Assembly: GCA_934096175.1 (NCBI GenBank)
Contig: CAKOLG010000002.1
Location: 1-64,000, forward strand
DNA length: 64,000 nucleotides
From: an uncultured Bacilli bacterium
Lineage (GTDB): Bacteria > Bacillota_I > Bacilli_A > RF39 > UBA660
Direction: 5' to 3'
Part shown: piece after piece, positions 26,462 through 34,669 of the stretch
Layout of the letters: each line of letters begins with the position of its first letter
Position numbering within the stretch: the first letter of the stretch is position 1
Position numbers and translations under genes: made by a program
The notes under the pieces: generated by a model
What the model saw: only the letters and a program-made list of their open reading frames with translations
What the model was told of the DNA's origin: nothing
The model's database searches: none

Positions 26462-27511
26462 ATGAAAAAAAGGATTAATTATATTGATATAGCTAGAGCT
26501 TTTGCAATAATATTTATTGCTTTAGGACACACCCTTGTCCATTCTCAGCATTGCGGAATTATATTTAAATTCCTATATAGCTTTCATGTAGTATTATTCT
26601 TTATAATTTCTGGCTATACTTTTAAAATCAAAGAAAATGAACATTTTTTTGACTTTTTAAAACATAAATTTATTCGAATAATGATTCCTTATTTTTCGTG
26701 GGCGTTATTATTTTTAATACCTTACATGGTTTTAGGAGAAAATGTTGGAAATAGCATTGGTACAAATTCTTCTTTTAGTTTAAAAACACAAATAATAAAT
26801 GTCTTGTACGGCAACGGAAATGCTTCAGCGTTAAAACAAAATAGCTCTTTATGGTTTTTACCAGCCTTATTTAGTATAGAAATAATATATTATTTTATTA
26901 TAAAACTAACAAAAAAATTACCTAAACTAAAGATTGTTATACTAATTTCTAACTTATTAATTAGTTATTTGACAAATGCTTTTTTAAAAATAAATTTACC
27001 ATGGGGGATTAATACAGCACTAGTAATTGGCATATTCTTTTATATAGGCTATTTATTTAAGGAATATAATTTATTCAATAAAGATAGAATATTTAAGTTA
27101 AAATTCATACTACCATTGCTTATTATTGGAATATTATCATTTTATTTTAATGACACAGTATCTTGTATAGATTATAATTATGGTAGCTTAACTTTAGCGT
27201 TATTATCAGGGATTGGTTTATCAACATTTATAATTTATTTATCTTATCTAATAAAAGAAAATAAAATGATGGAATATATAGGTAAAAATACTATGGGAAT
27301 ATTAATATTTCACAAATTAATCATACTAATATTTCAAACCAAATTAGGACCAATATCAGCATTACTAAAAAATAGTAATATTATAATAGAGTTGGCATTA
27401 AGTTTAGTGATAGTTGTTTTAAGTATAGTCTGCTCACTAATCGGAAGCGCAATTATTCGAAAGTTCATGCCGATATTAATTGGCGAACAAAGGCCTTCTC
27501 CTAAAAATTGA
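26462..27511 (+). CDS. Acyltransferase-3 family membrane O-acyltransferase
   Basis: 349 aa with about ten membrane helices. The family opening is INYIDIARAFAIIFIALGHT, with the catalytic His in ALGHT, followed by LYSFHVVLFFIISGYTF and the conserved Arg-rich loop KHKFIRIMIPYF. It would O-acetylate the polysaccharide, complementing the soluble hexapeptide enzyme at 21315. It ends with TGA. It is the last gene of the capsule locus; no strong terminator follows, but a new promoter (TTGACT about 27515) lies before the next gene. Confidence 0.88.
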   Translation: MKKRINYIDIARAFAIIFIALGHTLVHSQHCGIIFKFLYSFHVVLFFIISGYTFKIKENEHFFDFLKHKFIRIMIPYFSWALLFLIPYMVLGENVGNSIGTNSSFSLKTQIINVLYGNGNASALKQNSSLWFLPALFSIEIIYYFIIKLTKKLPKLKIVILISNLLISYLTNAFLKINLPWGINTALVIGIFFYIGYLFKEYNLFNKDRIFKLKFILPLLIIGILSFYFNDTVSCIDYNYGSLTLALLSGIGLSTFIIYLSYLIKENKMMEYIGKNTMGILIFHKLIILIFQTKLGPISALLKNSNIIIELALSLVIVVLSIVCSLIGSAIIRKFMPILIGEQRPSPKN

Positions 27512-27595
27512 TATTGACTTTTCACTGAAAAATAATAAAATATTGACTATTATCTGTAATATATAAAAAAATATTTACAAAAAAGGAAAATAAAC

Positions 27596-29113
27596 ATGGC
27601 TAATTATAACATTGATTACGAAATACTTAATTATGAAAAATTTTATAGGAGATTAAATGAAATTTGTTTGAATGAAGCAAATAAATTTCCTGTAGAAAAA
27701 TTAGAACCACTTGGCAAAAGTAAGTGTGGTTTTAATATTGAACATTTTAAAATTGGTAACGGTCCAACTCATATAGTTTATATGGGTGGTTGCCATGGCA
27801 ATGAAATAATCAGTGTAGATTATGTTACACAACTTATGAAAAACATTGCTTTAGGTTTAGGGGAATATCAAAGCTTTGACCCTAATGAGTTTACAATTGA
27901 TTTCATCCCTTGCCAAAATCCCGAAGGATTCTTTACAACTACATATGCTCTTAATTCGTATATGAAAAACATGACTGTTGAGGAAGTAGAATCTTTTAGT
28001 AAAAACTATTACAATGCCTATAAAAAGGATGATATAAACGCTATTACAGTTAATAAGATAATCAATACTTTTTGTACAAATATTAATCCTTCCTTAAATA
28101 AAGTAGAATTGCAAAAGGCTTTTTGGGATCTTTACCGTAACCAAGAAATAGATATAACAAAAATAATTAACTTTTTAATGATGTATAGTAAAACAACCGA
28201 ACTACAAGCAGTAACTGAATTAGTAAAATCAATATGGCAAGAAAAACTACAACCAGATTATATTATTCCTAAAGATAAATATCATAACGCTATATTTGCA
28301 GATTTAACAATTGATTGTATTCCTGAAATAGATGAAGCTCATATAAAATTAAAAGAACAACTAAAAAAATTATATAAAGATAATAAATTTCCTATCGGAA
28401 CTCTTGCTAATTTCTTTTCTAATGCATCGGGTGTAAATTTAAATGATAATAATGAATTTTTTTATAATGATTTAAAAGAAAGAATTGCTAAAGACGGTAA
28501 TGTTTATGGCAATCTTCGTGACAATAATTTACTAAAAAATATTCCTGGTCCAATTGGAACACCATGTGAAAATATCGATGAACCTTTTAAATATTCAGAA
28601 GAGAATATTGCACTTTTAGACTTCTTAGCTAGTCAAGAAGACCATAACTATGCTTTTATTAATTGTCACAGTACAGGAGGATTATTCTATCTTTATCCTG
28701 TAACTGAAAATGACATGATTCAAGCACACGAAAATGGAGTTGAAAGAAAATTTCAATTTTATATCAATAATCGTCTAGCGACTGAATATACTAAAGAAAC
28801 CGGTAAAGTATACGAAGAATTTACTGGAACAAATGCTCCATATAAAACTCAAGGTTATCCAGAAAAAATAACTGGAGTTGGAGATGTCCTTCGTAAAAAA
28901 TATTTAGCATCATTCCTTCTTGAACTTTCTAAAGCAGGTGGAAATCCAATCGCACCTTATTGTGATAGAGAAGGTAATTATAAACTTACAATGCTAGCTA
29001 ATTTTAGAGCTAATGCTAAAATGATGCAAACAATTCTTGAGTTAAAGCACTTATATAACTCATCATATACAATGACCTACCAAGGACAAACTGTTAAATA
29101 TACAGTAAAATAA
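27596..29113 (+). CDS. M14-family zinc carboxypeptidase-like protein with a large insertion
   Basis: Visible M14 elements: GGCHGNEIIS (zinc ligands His and Glu), FIPCQNPEGF with the NPEG loop, INCHSTGG (third zinc ligand, about residue 359), and FLLELSKAG near residue 444 carrying the likely catalytic Glu. Some 200 mainly helical residues lie between NPEGF and NCHSTGG, far more than in ordinary M14 enzymes. No signal peptide, so cytoplasmic. The substrate could be a peptide, cell-wall peptide or a conjugate; I cannot choose. Single-gene unit. Confidence 0.8.
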   Translation: MANYNIDYEILNYEKFYRRLNEICLNEANKFPVEKLEPLGKSKCGFNIEHFKIGNGPTHIVYMGGCHGNEIISVDYVTQLMKNIALGLGEYQSFDPNEFTIDFIPCQNPEGFFTTTYALNSYMKNMTVEEVESFSKNYYNAYKKDDINAITVNKIINTFCTNINPSLNKVELQKAFWDLYRNQEIDITKIINFLMMYSKTTELQAVTELVKSIWQEKLQPDYIIPKDKYHNAIFADLTIDCIPEIDEAHIKLKEQLKKLYKDNKFPIGTLANFFSNASGVNLNDNNEFFYNDLKERIAKDGNVYGNLRDNNLLKNIPGPIGTPCENIDEPFKYSEENIALLDFLASQEDHNYAFINCHSTGGLFYLYPVTENDMIQAHENGVERKFQFYINNRLATEYTKETGKVYEEFTGTNAPYKTQGYPEKITGVGDVLRKKYLASFLLELSKAGGNPIAPYCDREGNYKLTMLANFRANAKMMQTILELKHLYNSSYTMTYQGQTVKYTVK

Positions 29114-29182
29114 ATTATTAATAGTAAAATTTGACAAGTAAAATATAATATCATAAAATATACGAAAGAAAAGGGGGATACT

Positions 29183-29992
29183 ATGAGCTTTTTTACGTGG
29201 TTTAATAAAAAACAACCGGTAGTACCAGCGGAAAAAATAAAAGAACCTGAACCTATAGATTTAGAAGACGAATGTCGTCAATATGAAGTTAAAATTCAAC
29301 ATAATATGGATTTCATGAGAATAACTGGTCATTCTGAAGAGGAAATAGAAGAAATATCTAACCAAATGCGTGATACCTTCGCTAAAAAATATAACTTAAC
29401 TCACGAAGAACTAATTGATATTCTATTGAGTGTATATGAACGTGAATTAGTTGACGAACAAAGGCAACAAAATAAACTAATTTATGAAATGTTAGCCGAG
29501 GAAGACATAGAAGCCGCTAAAATGGCTGGAGCAAGTCCTGCAGAACTTGAAGAACTTACATTTACTAAAAATATAGAAATTAATTTATTATACAGTGCAC
29601 CTTTGGAGGTCCTTGATTCCTACTATGACACAATAATAGATCAAAAACAACGCGATAAAATTAACAAATATAATGATGGCATACTTTTTGATTTCTGCCT
29701 TAGACAAGATATAATAGAACATATAAAAAACGAAAAATGGGGTAAAGACCAAGCTTTTAATTATTATGAAAAAAGAACGCAAGCGTATTTAGCCGGAAAA
29801 TTTGATTATCCTCAAGCCAAAAAAGATTTAGCAAGAATGACTATCGAAGCTGAAGATGCAGACAAACCAGAAGGACAAAGGAGATTAAAGAATCCGAATA
29901 ATATAAGAAAATATAAAGACCGTGTCGAAAAAAAACGCGCTTCACTACCAAAAATCGAAAGCGAAGTACTGAATAAAATATATAAAAAATAA
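29183..29992 (+). CDS. Protein of unknown function, highly charged and helical (269 aa)
   Basis: Not recognised. The protein is rich in Glu, Asp, Lys and Arg, lacks membrane segments, and looks almost wholly alpha-helical with likely coiled-coil parts (HSEEEIEEISNQMRD, LIYEMLAEEDIEAAKMAG). The C-terminus is strongly basic. It begins MSFFTWFNKKQP. AAAGGGGG lies about seven bases before the ATG, a strong binding site. TTGACA (about 29141), 17 bases and TAAAAT form a promoter. A terminator at 30013-30041 closes the unit. Confidence 0.75.
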   Translation: MSFFTWFNKKQPVVPAEKIKEPEPIDLEDECRQYEVKIQHNMDFMRITGHSEEEIEEISNQMRDTFAKKYNLTHEELIDILLSVYERELVDEQRQQNKLIYEMLAEEDIEAAKMAGASPAELEELTFTKNIEINLLYSAPLEVLDSYYDTIIDQKQRDKINKYNDGILFDFCLRQDIIEHIKNEKWGKDQAFNYYEKRTQAYLAGKFDYPQAKKDLARMTIEAEDADKPEGQRRLKNPNNIRKYKDRVEKKRASLPKIESEVLNKIYKK

Positions 29993-30012
29993 TCCATTAT
30001 AATATTAAGAAG

Positions 30013-30041
30013 TAACATACTAGATAGTATGTTATTTTTTT
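30013..30041 (+). terminator. Rho-independent terminator
   Basis: TAACATAC (30013-30020) pairs with GTATGTTA (30027-30034), then seven Ts. Confidence 0.88.
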
Positions 30042-30050
30042 ATAAAAAGC

Positions 30051-30079
30051 TTGTAATACGAACAAATGTATTGTATAAT
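30051..30079 (+). promoter_or_regulatory. Promoter of the cold-shock-like gene
   Basis: TTGTAA (30051-30056), 17-base spacer, TATAAT (30074-30079). The spacing is ideal and the leader before the ATG at 30104 is short, unlike the long leaders of many cold-induced csp genes. Confidence 0.7.
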
Positions 30080-30103
30080 TTTTATGGTAGAAAGGTGATT
30101 GGT

Positions 30104-30304
30104 ATGAAAGGTAGAGTTAAATGGTGGAGCAATGAGAAAGGATACGGATTTATAGAATATTCAAATGATTCCCATATATTTGCATATTTAGATGAAAAAG
30201 AACAAAATAATCTTTATTTTTTAGAAGGAGAACAAATTGAATTTGATATTGAACAAACCGATAAAGGAAAATTTATAAGAAATTTAAAAAAATTAAATAA
30301 TTAA
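30104..30304 (+). CDS. Cold-shock-domain protein (Csp-like), divergent
   Basis: 66-residue single-strand nucleic-acid-binding protein. MKGRVKWWSNEKGYGFIE covers strand 1 and RNP1 (KGYGFIE) of the cold-shock domain. RNP2, usually VFVHF, reads IFAYL here, so the His and one aromatic contact are missing. The C-terminal strand EGEQIEFDIEQTDKGKFIRNLKKL is normal. The ATG at 30104 follows GAAAGGTGAT; the longer open frame from 30029 runs through the terminator and promoter and is not coding. It probably acts as an RNA chaperone. Confidence 0.85.
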   Translation: MKGRVKWWSNEKGYGFIEYSNDSHIFAYLDEKEQNNLYFLEGEQIEFDIEQTDKGKFIRNLKKLNN

Positions 30305-30376
30305 AAGGAAATCCTATATAAAACTATAATATATATAATAGAAGTGAAAAAATAAAAAGACAGGGGTTTTATAAAT

Positions 30377-30439
30377 ATGAAAAAAACAAATGTAAAGCAG
30401 ATAATAAAGAATTCAAAAAAGTCTTTAAAATCAATTTAA
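30377..30439 (+). CDS. Possible 20-aa basic peptide
   Basis: A short frame starts at ATG 30377, ten bases after AGGGG, and ends with TAA at 30437-30439. The peptide has eight Lys among 20 residues and no hydrophobic stretch. TATAAT-like sequence near 30325 could drive it. It lies 54 bases before the VanZ-like gene, so it could be a leader peptide or chance. The weak hairpin AATCAA/TTGATT overlaps its end. Confidence 0.25.
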   Translation: MKKTNVKQIIKNSKKSLKSI

Positions 30440-30493
30440 TTACTTGATTTGTTATATAAATGCTGCTAACATATTTGTGTTAACGGTGATAGT

Positions 30494-30967
30494 ATGACAA
30501 GAAAAAATTTATTTAAAATAATAATAATTATAATATGGTTAATAGTTATTTTTATGTTTTCTAATCAAAATGCTCAAAAATCAGTAAATTTAAGTAATAA
30601 AGTTGTTATTAAAATAGCTGAAGTAGTAAAAAAACGTCCTTTAACAACTAACGAAAAAATAATAATTAGTAAAAAATATAGATTATTGATAAGAAAAAGT
30701 GCTCACTTCTTTTTATACTTTGCTTTATCAATATTAATATTTGCCTTGCTAAAAGAATTTAAAAAAGATAACATTCAACTGATTTTAATCACAATTGCTC
30801 TATGTATGTTATATGCTATTACAGATGAGGTTCATCAATTATTTATTGCTGGTAGAACTAGTAAATTCCTTGATGTTATGATTGACACAGCCGGAGCAAC
30901 ACTTGGTACAGTTTTATCGTTCATTACTTTAAAATTTAGAAAAAAATATATAAAAAAAGCTAATTGA
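30494..30967 (+). CDS. VanZ-like membrane protein
   Basis: 157 aa with about four membrane helices. The VanZ family blocks are clear: IFMFSNQNAQKS after the first helix, RKSAHFFLYFALSILIFALL, ITDEVHQLFIAGRTSKFLDVMIDTAGATLG. In enterococci VanZ gives low-level teicoplanin resistance; most chromosomal homologues have no known role. GGTGAT precedes the ATG, and the gene ends with TGA. The tiny membrane protein at 30997 follows after 29 bases and is likely co-transcribed. Confidence 0.88.
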   Translation: MTRKNLFKIIIIIIWLIVIFMFSNQNAQKSVNLSNKVVIKIAEVVKKRPLTTNEKIIISKKYRLLIRKSAHFFLYFALSILIFALLKEFKKDNIQLILITIALCMLYAITDEVHQLFIAGRTSKFLDVMIDTAGATLGTVLSFITLKFRKKYIKKAN

Positions 30968-30996
30968 TACATAATATTTAATAGAGGAGAAGAAAT

Positions 30997-31101
30997 ATGT
31001 TAATAAAAAGTTTTATAGTATTAATCGTACTATTTCTTTTGCTCTTTATTATCTGCGCAGTAAAAATAGCTAAAGAAGCTGACGAAAGAGTTATTTATTA
31101 A
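30997..31101 (+). CDS. Small single-helix membrane protein (34 aa)
   Basis: A short gene with a very good ribosome binding site (AGAGGAGA, eight bases before the ATG). The protein is one hydrophobic helix (about residues 5-22, SFIVLIVLFLLLFIICAV) followed by a charged tail KIAKEADERVIY. The tail resembles the start of SPFH/slipin proteins, but a stop follows at once and no slipin frame continues downstream. The stop codon lies inside the terminator at 31085-31108. It could be a regulatory small protein acting with the VanZ-like neighbour. Confidence 0.6.
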   Translation: MLIKSFIVLIVLFLLLFIICAVKIAKEADERVIY

Positions 31102-31108
31102 CTCTTTT
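31085..31108 (+). terminator. Terminator overlapping the small gene's end
   Basis: AAAGAGTTA (31085-31093) pairs with TAACTCTTT (31099-31107), a perfect nine-base stem with TTTAT loop. Confidence 0.75.
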
Positions 31109-31111
31109 AGT

Positions 31112-31140
31112 TTGAAATAAATTAAGAAATATACTATAAT
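31112..31140 (+). promoter_or_regulatory. Promoter of tRNA-Arg
   Basis: TTGAAA (31112-31117), 17-base spacer, TATAAT (31135-31140), nine bases before the tRNA. Confidence 0.8.
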
Positions 31141-31148
31141 TAACTTAT

Positions 31149-31225
31149 GTCCTTGTAGCTCAGCTGGATAGAGCATCTGCCTCCTAAGCAGGGGGTCGGC
31201 AGTTCGAATCTGCCCAGGGACGCCA
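31149..31225 (+). tRNA. tRNA-Arg (anticodon CCU)
   Basis: Cloverleaf: acceptor GTCCTTG/CAGGGAC, D-arm GCTC/GAGC with CTGGATA-type loop, anticodon stem TCTGC/GCAGG with loop CTCCTAA giving anticodon CCT (codon AGG), T-stem GGCAG/CTGCC with standard TTCGAAT loop. Discriminator G and encoded CCA end at 31225. It is a single-gene unit with its own promoter and terminator. Confidence 0.95.
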
Positions 31226-31236
31226 TCTTAATATTT

Positions 31237-31264
31237 AAGTCTTGTACTATTTTACAAGACTTTT
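31237..31264 (+). terminator. Rho-independent terminator after tRNA-Arg
   Basis: AAGTCTTGTA (31237-31246) pairs with TACAAGACTT (31253-31262), then a short T-run. Confidence 0.85.
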
Positions 31265-31421
31265 AAAATGCTCTAAAAAGTAAATAAAGTGTAAATACTT
31301 TAAGCTAATTAATTAGCGAAAAAAGTGCAAAATATGTCGAAAAGCAGACATACAAGATATTGACGATTAAAAAAACAAATGATAATCTTAATATAGCAAA
31401 ATAGTAGAAAGAGGGTAAAAA
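31265..31421 (+). promoter_or_regulatory. Upstream region of the SipW-type surface protein
   Basis: Holds a perfect 14-base palindrome GCTAATTAATTAGC (31304-31317) and a hairpin of TATGTC (31333-31338) with GACATA (31347-31352). TTGACG (31360-31365) is a -35 candidate, with GATAAT (31381-31386) at a short 15-base spacing. The palindrome is a plausible regulator site for this surface gene; no regulator is identified. Confidence 0.4.
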
Positions 31422-31952
31422 ATGAAAGACGGAAAAAATATAGTAATAGCAGGTTTGCTAATGGCAGTTTTATGTTTATCCGTAGCATACGCAGCCTTTG
31501 CAACAACGCTAACTATTAACGGAGAAGCAAACATTATAGGTGATTGGAAAATTGAAATAACAGATATTACCCCTGCAACTACAGGTACAGCAGTTGCCGG
31601 AGAAGTAGATAAAAATTACGGCGTTAATGCTGATCAAATTAGTGCATACTTTACTGCAAATTTATCTGCACCTGGCGATTCTATAACTTACACAATTACA
31701 GTTAAAAATTCAGGAACAATTGCTGCTAAAATTGATGATGTTACAGGTGGTGTAGAATTAACACAACAAACTGATGATTCATCAGTCATTGAATATACTT
31801 ACACTACACCAGAAATAAATACATTGACTGCTGGTGAAACAACAACCTTCACAGTAACAGCAACATATAAAGCAGATGCAACCGAAACACCAAAAGAAAC
31901 ATCAAAAACAGCGACTGTTGCTTTAAAATATGTTCAAAATACAAATAACTAA
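31422..31952 (+). CDS. Secreted protein with SipW-type signal peptide (TasA/camelysin-like)
   Basis: 176 aa. The signal peptide MKDGKNIVIAGLLMAVLCLSVAYAAFATTLTING has the form seen in substrates of SipW-like signal peptidases: a short basic start, a hydrophobic core, and YAAFA/TTL at the cleavage zone. The mature part is a single beta-rich Ig-like domain (SAPGDSITYTITVKNSGTIAAKI) rich in Thr, with few Lys, unlike its neighbours. TasA-type proteins form surface fibres or matrix. No membrane anchor or sorting signal is present. The SipW-like peptidase is not in the window. AGAGGGT precedes the ATG. Confidence 0.78.
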   Translation: MKDGKNIVIAGLLMAVLCLSVAYAAFATTLTINGEANIIGDWKIEITDITPATTGTAVAGEVDKNYGVNADQISAYFTANLSAPGDSITYTITVKNSGTIAAKIDDVTGGVELTQQTDDSSVIEYTYTTPEINTLTAGETTTFTVTATYKADATETPKETSKTATVALKYVQNTNN

Positions 31953-31961
31953 TCAACTTAT

Positions 31962-31986
31962 AGAAGAAGAAATTCTTCTCTTTTTT
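31962..31986 (+). terminator. Rho-independent terminator
   Basis: AGAAGAA (31962-31968) pairs with TTCTTCT (31973-31979), then Ts. Confidence 0.85.
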
Positions 31987-32185
31987 ATTACCTAAAGTAT
32001 TTTTTTCATTTAAGAAAAATTCATAAACAATAAAATAAATATCATATTATGTGCCACAAGCTACAATTAAAGCAAACATCTTTTACATGTTATTCACAGT
32101 AGTTATGCTTTCACTTATATAGTATATGAAAATAAAAAATAATCACTTTTAATTTATGCTATAATAAAAAAAAGGAGAGATAAAA
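31987..32185 (+). promoter_or_regulatory. Intergenic region with extended -10 promoter of galE
   Basis: TGCTATAAT (32157-32165) is an extended -10 element; no good -35 is seen. The rest is AT-rich with no gene I can support. GGAGAG precedes galE. Confidence 0.5.
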
Positions 32186-33202
32186 ATGAAAATATTAATA
32201 ACAGGTGGAACTGGTTACATTGGAAGTCATACTTGTTGTGAATTACTAAAAAATAACTACGAAGTAGTAATTATTGATAATTTAATAAACTCTAAAAAAG
32301 ACGTTATTTCAAAAATAGAAAAAATTACAGATAAAAATGTTACCTTTTATAAAGGAGATGTATCTGATAAACAAATTTTAACAACTATTTTTAAAAAAGA
32401 AAAAATAGATGCTGTTATTCATTTTGCTGGTTTAAAAGCAGTAGGAGAATCTGTTAAAAAGCCACTAACTTACTATCGTAATAATATTGATTCAACACTA
32501 ACATTATTAGAAGTAATGAACGAATTTAATTGTAAAAATATTATTTTCTCATCTAGTGCTACAGTTTATGGAAACCAAGATACGCCAAAATGCGTTGAAA
32601 CAATGAGTTTACAAACACCAACAAACCCTTATGGCAAAACAAAATCTATGATTGAAAATATTTTACAAGATTTATATATATCTGATAACAGTTGGAAAAT
32701 AACAATTTTAAGATATTTTAACCCAGTTGGCGCACATGAAAGCGGCTTACTTGGTGAAGACCCTAATGGTATTCCTAATAACTTAATGCCTTACATTTTA
32801 AAAGTAGCTATTAAAGAATTGCCGATTTTAACGATTTTTGGTTCTGATTACGAAACTAAAGATGGAACATGCGTAAGAGACTATATTCATGTAGTTGATC
32901 TTGCTAGTGGTCACTTAAAAGCCTTAGAACATTCATTTAATAATGAACCAAATGTTTATACTTATAACTTAGGCACAGGATGTGGTGTAAGTGTTAAAGA
33001 AATTGTTGATACATTTGAAAAAGTTAACAATGTAAAACTAAATTATCAATATGGTAAACGTAGAGAAGGTGACTTACCCCAAATTTATGCTGATGCTACA
33101 AAAGCATACAAAGAACTAGGTTGGAAAACGTCTAAAAATTTAGAAGATATGTGTAAAGATAGTTATAACTTTGCCATCCAAACATTAAAAAATAAAAAAT
33201 AA
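32186..33202 (+). CDS. galE: UDP-glucose 4-epimerase
   Basis: Interconverts UDP-glucose and UDP-galactose with bound NAD. The Rossmann motif is GGTGYIGSH (about residues 7-15). The catalytic Ser region is FSSSATVYG and the Tyr-Lys pair is NPYGKTK. LRYFNPVGAHESG and the substrate-site RDYIHVVDLA are typical. Length of 338 aa is normal. It stands apart from the capsule locus but would feed it, and possibly other glycans, with galactose-type donors. Confidence 0.96.
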   Translation: MKILITGGTGYIGSHTCCELLKNNYEVVIIDNLINSKKDVISKIEKITDKNVTFYKGDVSDKQILTTIFKKEKIDAVIHFAGLKAVGESVKKPLTYYRNNIDSTLTLLEVMNEFNCKNIIFSSSATVYGNQDTPKCVETMSLQTPTNPYGKTKSMIENILQDLYISDNSWKITILRYFNPVGAHESGLLGEDPNGIPNNLMPYILKVAIKELPILTIFGSDYETKDGTCVRDYIHVVDLASGHLKALEHSFNNEPNVYTYNLGTGCGVSVKEIVDTFEKVNNVKLNYQYGKRREGDLPQIYADATKAYKELGWKTSKNLEDMCKDSYNFAIQTLKNKK

Positions 33203-33230
33203 TAAGTTTATAAAAAAGAAGAGATAAAAT

Positions 33231-34595
33231 ATGAATGAAGAAAGAAAAGAACAGGCTTTAAAAATAATAAAAAAATATTTAGATGATAAATATTTTATAG
33301 ATGAGAAAAATGCTAATATTTTTATGCTATTCGACATTGATCTTACTGCAGATATTGAAACACTAAGTAACACATGTAAAAATATTAGACAGATATTTCA
33401 TCAAGATTTAGCTTTTGAAATCCCTTTACAATATAGATATGCTTATGAAATGATTGCCACAACCTTAGTACCATTTTTACCAACTAAGAAAACTTACGAA
33501 ACTAAAGATGCTCTAGTTGATTTAGAAAGAAAAATAAACGCCTATCAGCAATCATTAAAGAATAAAACTTTTTTTGAACGAGATGCCTATATTCAAGAAC
33601 AAACCAAAAAGTATCAAGAGCAAGAAGCTACCTATATAAAAAATAATATGGAACCAAGTGAGCCATCACAAGAATCCGACATTCCAAATGATTTTAAAAT
33701 ATATGAACCACTTATTAAAGGTCTTATTCTAGAATATAGACAAATTAAAAATAGTAAAATTCCTTTTGATGCATATACCTTATTTAAAGTTAATAGAGAT
33801 CAAAATGCAGCTGATTTACAAAATAATTCCTTCATCAATCATTTAAGACAAGCTTTTTTACCAGAATATAAAGCATATTTTACTAACACAGAAGATGCAC
33901 AAGACTTTATGGATTTATGTATTATTGTTAACAATTTTATTAACGAAATAAATAAAAGCAAATCTAAACCACAAGGTTATGTGTATACTTACCAACAAGA
34001 ATATCCAAAATCATTCTTTAGTAGTACAATAGAAAAAAATTATTTAAATGCCTTAGAAAAAAGTTTAATAAGAAATGGTGCTACCAAAACAATTGAAATA
34101 TTTACTGCTTATTTTGCAGATAATAAAAACATTTTACAAAACCCTATTTTACAAACTATAGCTGCATACAAACCAAGAGACGTAAAATTAGCGCTAGCTC
34201 GTAACTATGATGTTAAGAAAAATAACCAAGCTTTAGTTGAAAATACTTTAAACGCTTTAATTACTACAAAATTAGAATATTTAAAAATAAACCTTCAAGT
34301 AACCAAAAAACATAAAGACCTTGAATATCTAAAAAAAGCTTTAATGTATTATTGCGTAACTGGTAATGGTCAATTATTTATTGCAACAACAAATGACCTA
34401 GGTAAAGAAAATATTATAAATAATATTCATCCAGATTTAATAAAACGCTTAATTGGTGCCCAAAATGAAGAACTACAAATACTTTTAGATGATACTAAAA
34501 ACGAATATATGATTTACAAAAATGACCAAGTAGTTTCAGAATTTGTTGAAAGAATGTTTAATACAGAACCAAGTTTTTACCAAAAAGGATTATAA
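33231..34595 (+). CDS. Protein of unknown function (454 aa, helical)
   Basis: Not recognised. No signal peptide or membrane helix. The N-terminal 60 residues resemble a small folded domain (ALKIIKKYLDDKYFIDEKNANIFMLFDID), followed by a charged helical linker with Gln/Glu-rich coiled-coil character (EQTKKYQEQEATYIKNN) about residues 115-145. The rest is helical. AGAAGAGATAAA precedes the ATG at weak strength. It may be co-transcribed with galE (28 bases apart). A terminator overlaps its stop at 34582-34610. Cytoplasmic by sequence. Confidence 0.75.
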   Translation: MNEERKEQALKIIKKYLDDKYFIDEKNANIFMLFDIDLTADIETLSNTCKNIRQIFHQDLAFEIPLQYRYAYEMIATTLVPFLPTKKTYETKDALVDLERKINAYQQSLKNKTFFERDAYIQEQTKKYQEQEATYIKNNMEPSEPSQESDIPNDFKIYEPLIKGLILEYRQIKNSKIPFDAYTLFKVNRDQNAADLQNNSFINHLRQAFLPEYKAYFTNTEDAQDFMDLCIIVNNFINEINKSKSKPQGYVYTYQQEYPKSFFSSTIEKNYLNALEKSLIRNGATKTIEIFTAYFADNKNILQNPILQTIAAYKPRDVKLALARNYDVKKNNQALVENTLNALITTKLEYLKINLQVTKKHKDLEYLKKALMYYCVTGNGQLFIATTNDLGKENIINNIHPDLIKRLIGAQNEELQILLDDTKNEYMIYKNDQVVSEFVERMFNTEPSFYQKGL

Positions 34596-34610
34596 AAATA
34601 ATCCTTTTTT
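34582..34610 (+). terminator. Rho-independent terminator
   Basis: AAAAAGGATTA (34582-34592) pairs with TAATCCTTTTT (34599-34609); the stem includes the stop codon of the upstream gene. Confidence 0.85.
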
Positions 34611-34669
34611 ATATATACAAAAAAATAAAAAAATACTATAATAATTCTTGTAAAGAAAGAGATGATAAA

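Noticed and set aside
30997..31101. Truncated slipin/SPFH pseudogene
   Set aside because: Only the first residues resemble slipins; no SPFH sequence follows in any frame, and the ribosome binding site is intact, so a real small protein is more likely.
32049..32102. 17-codon frame before galE
   Set aside because: No ribosome binding site and no sign of coding character.
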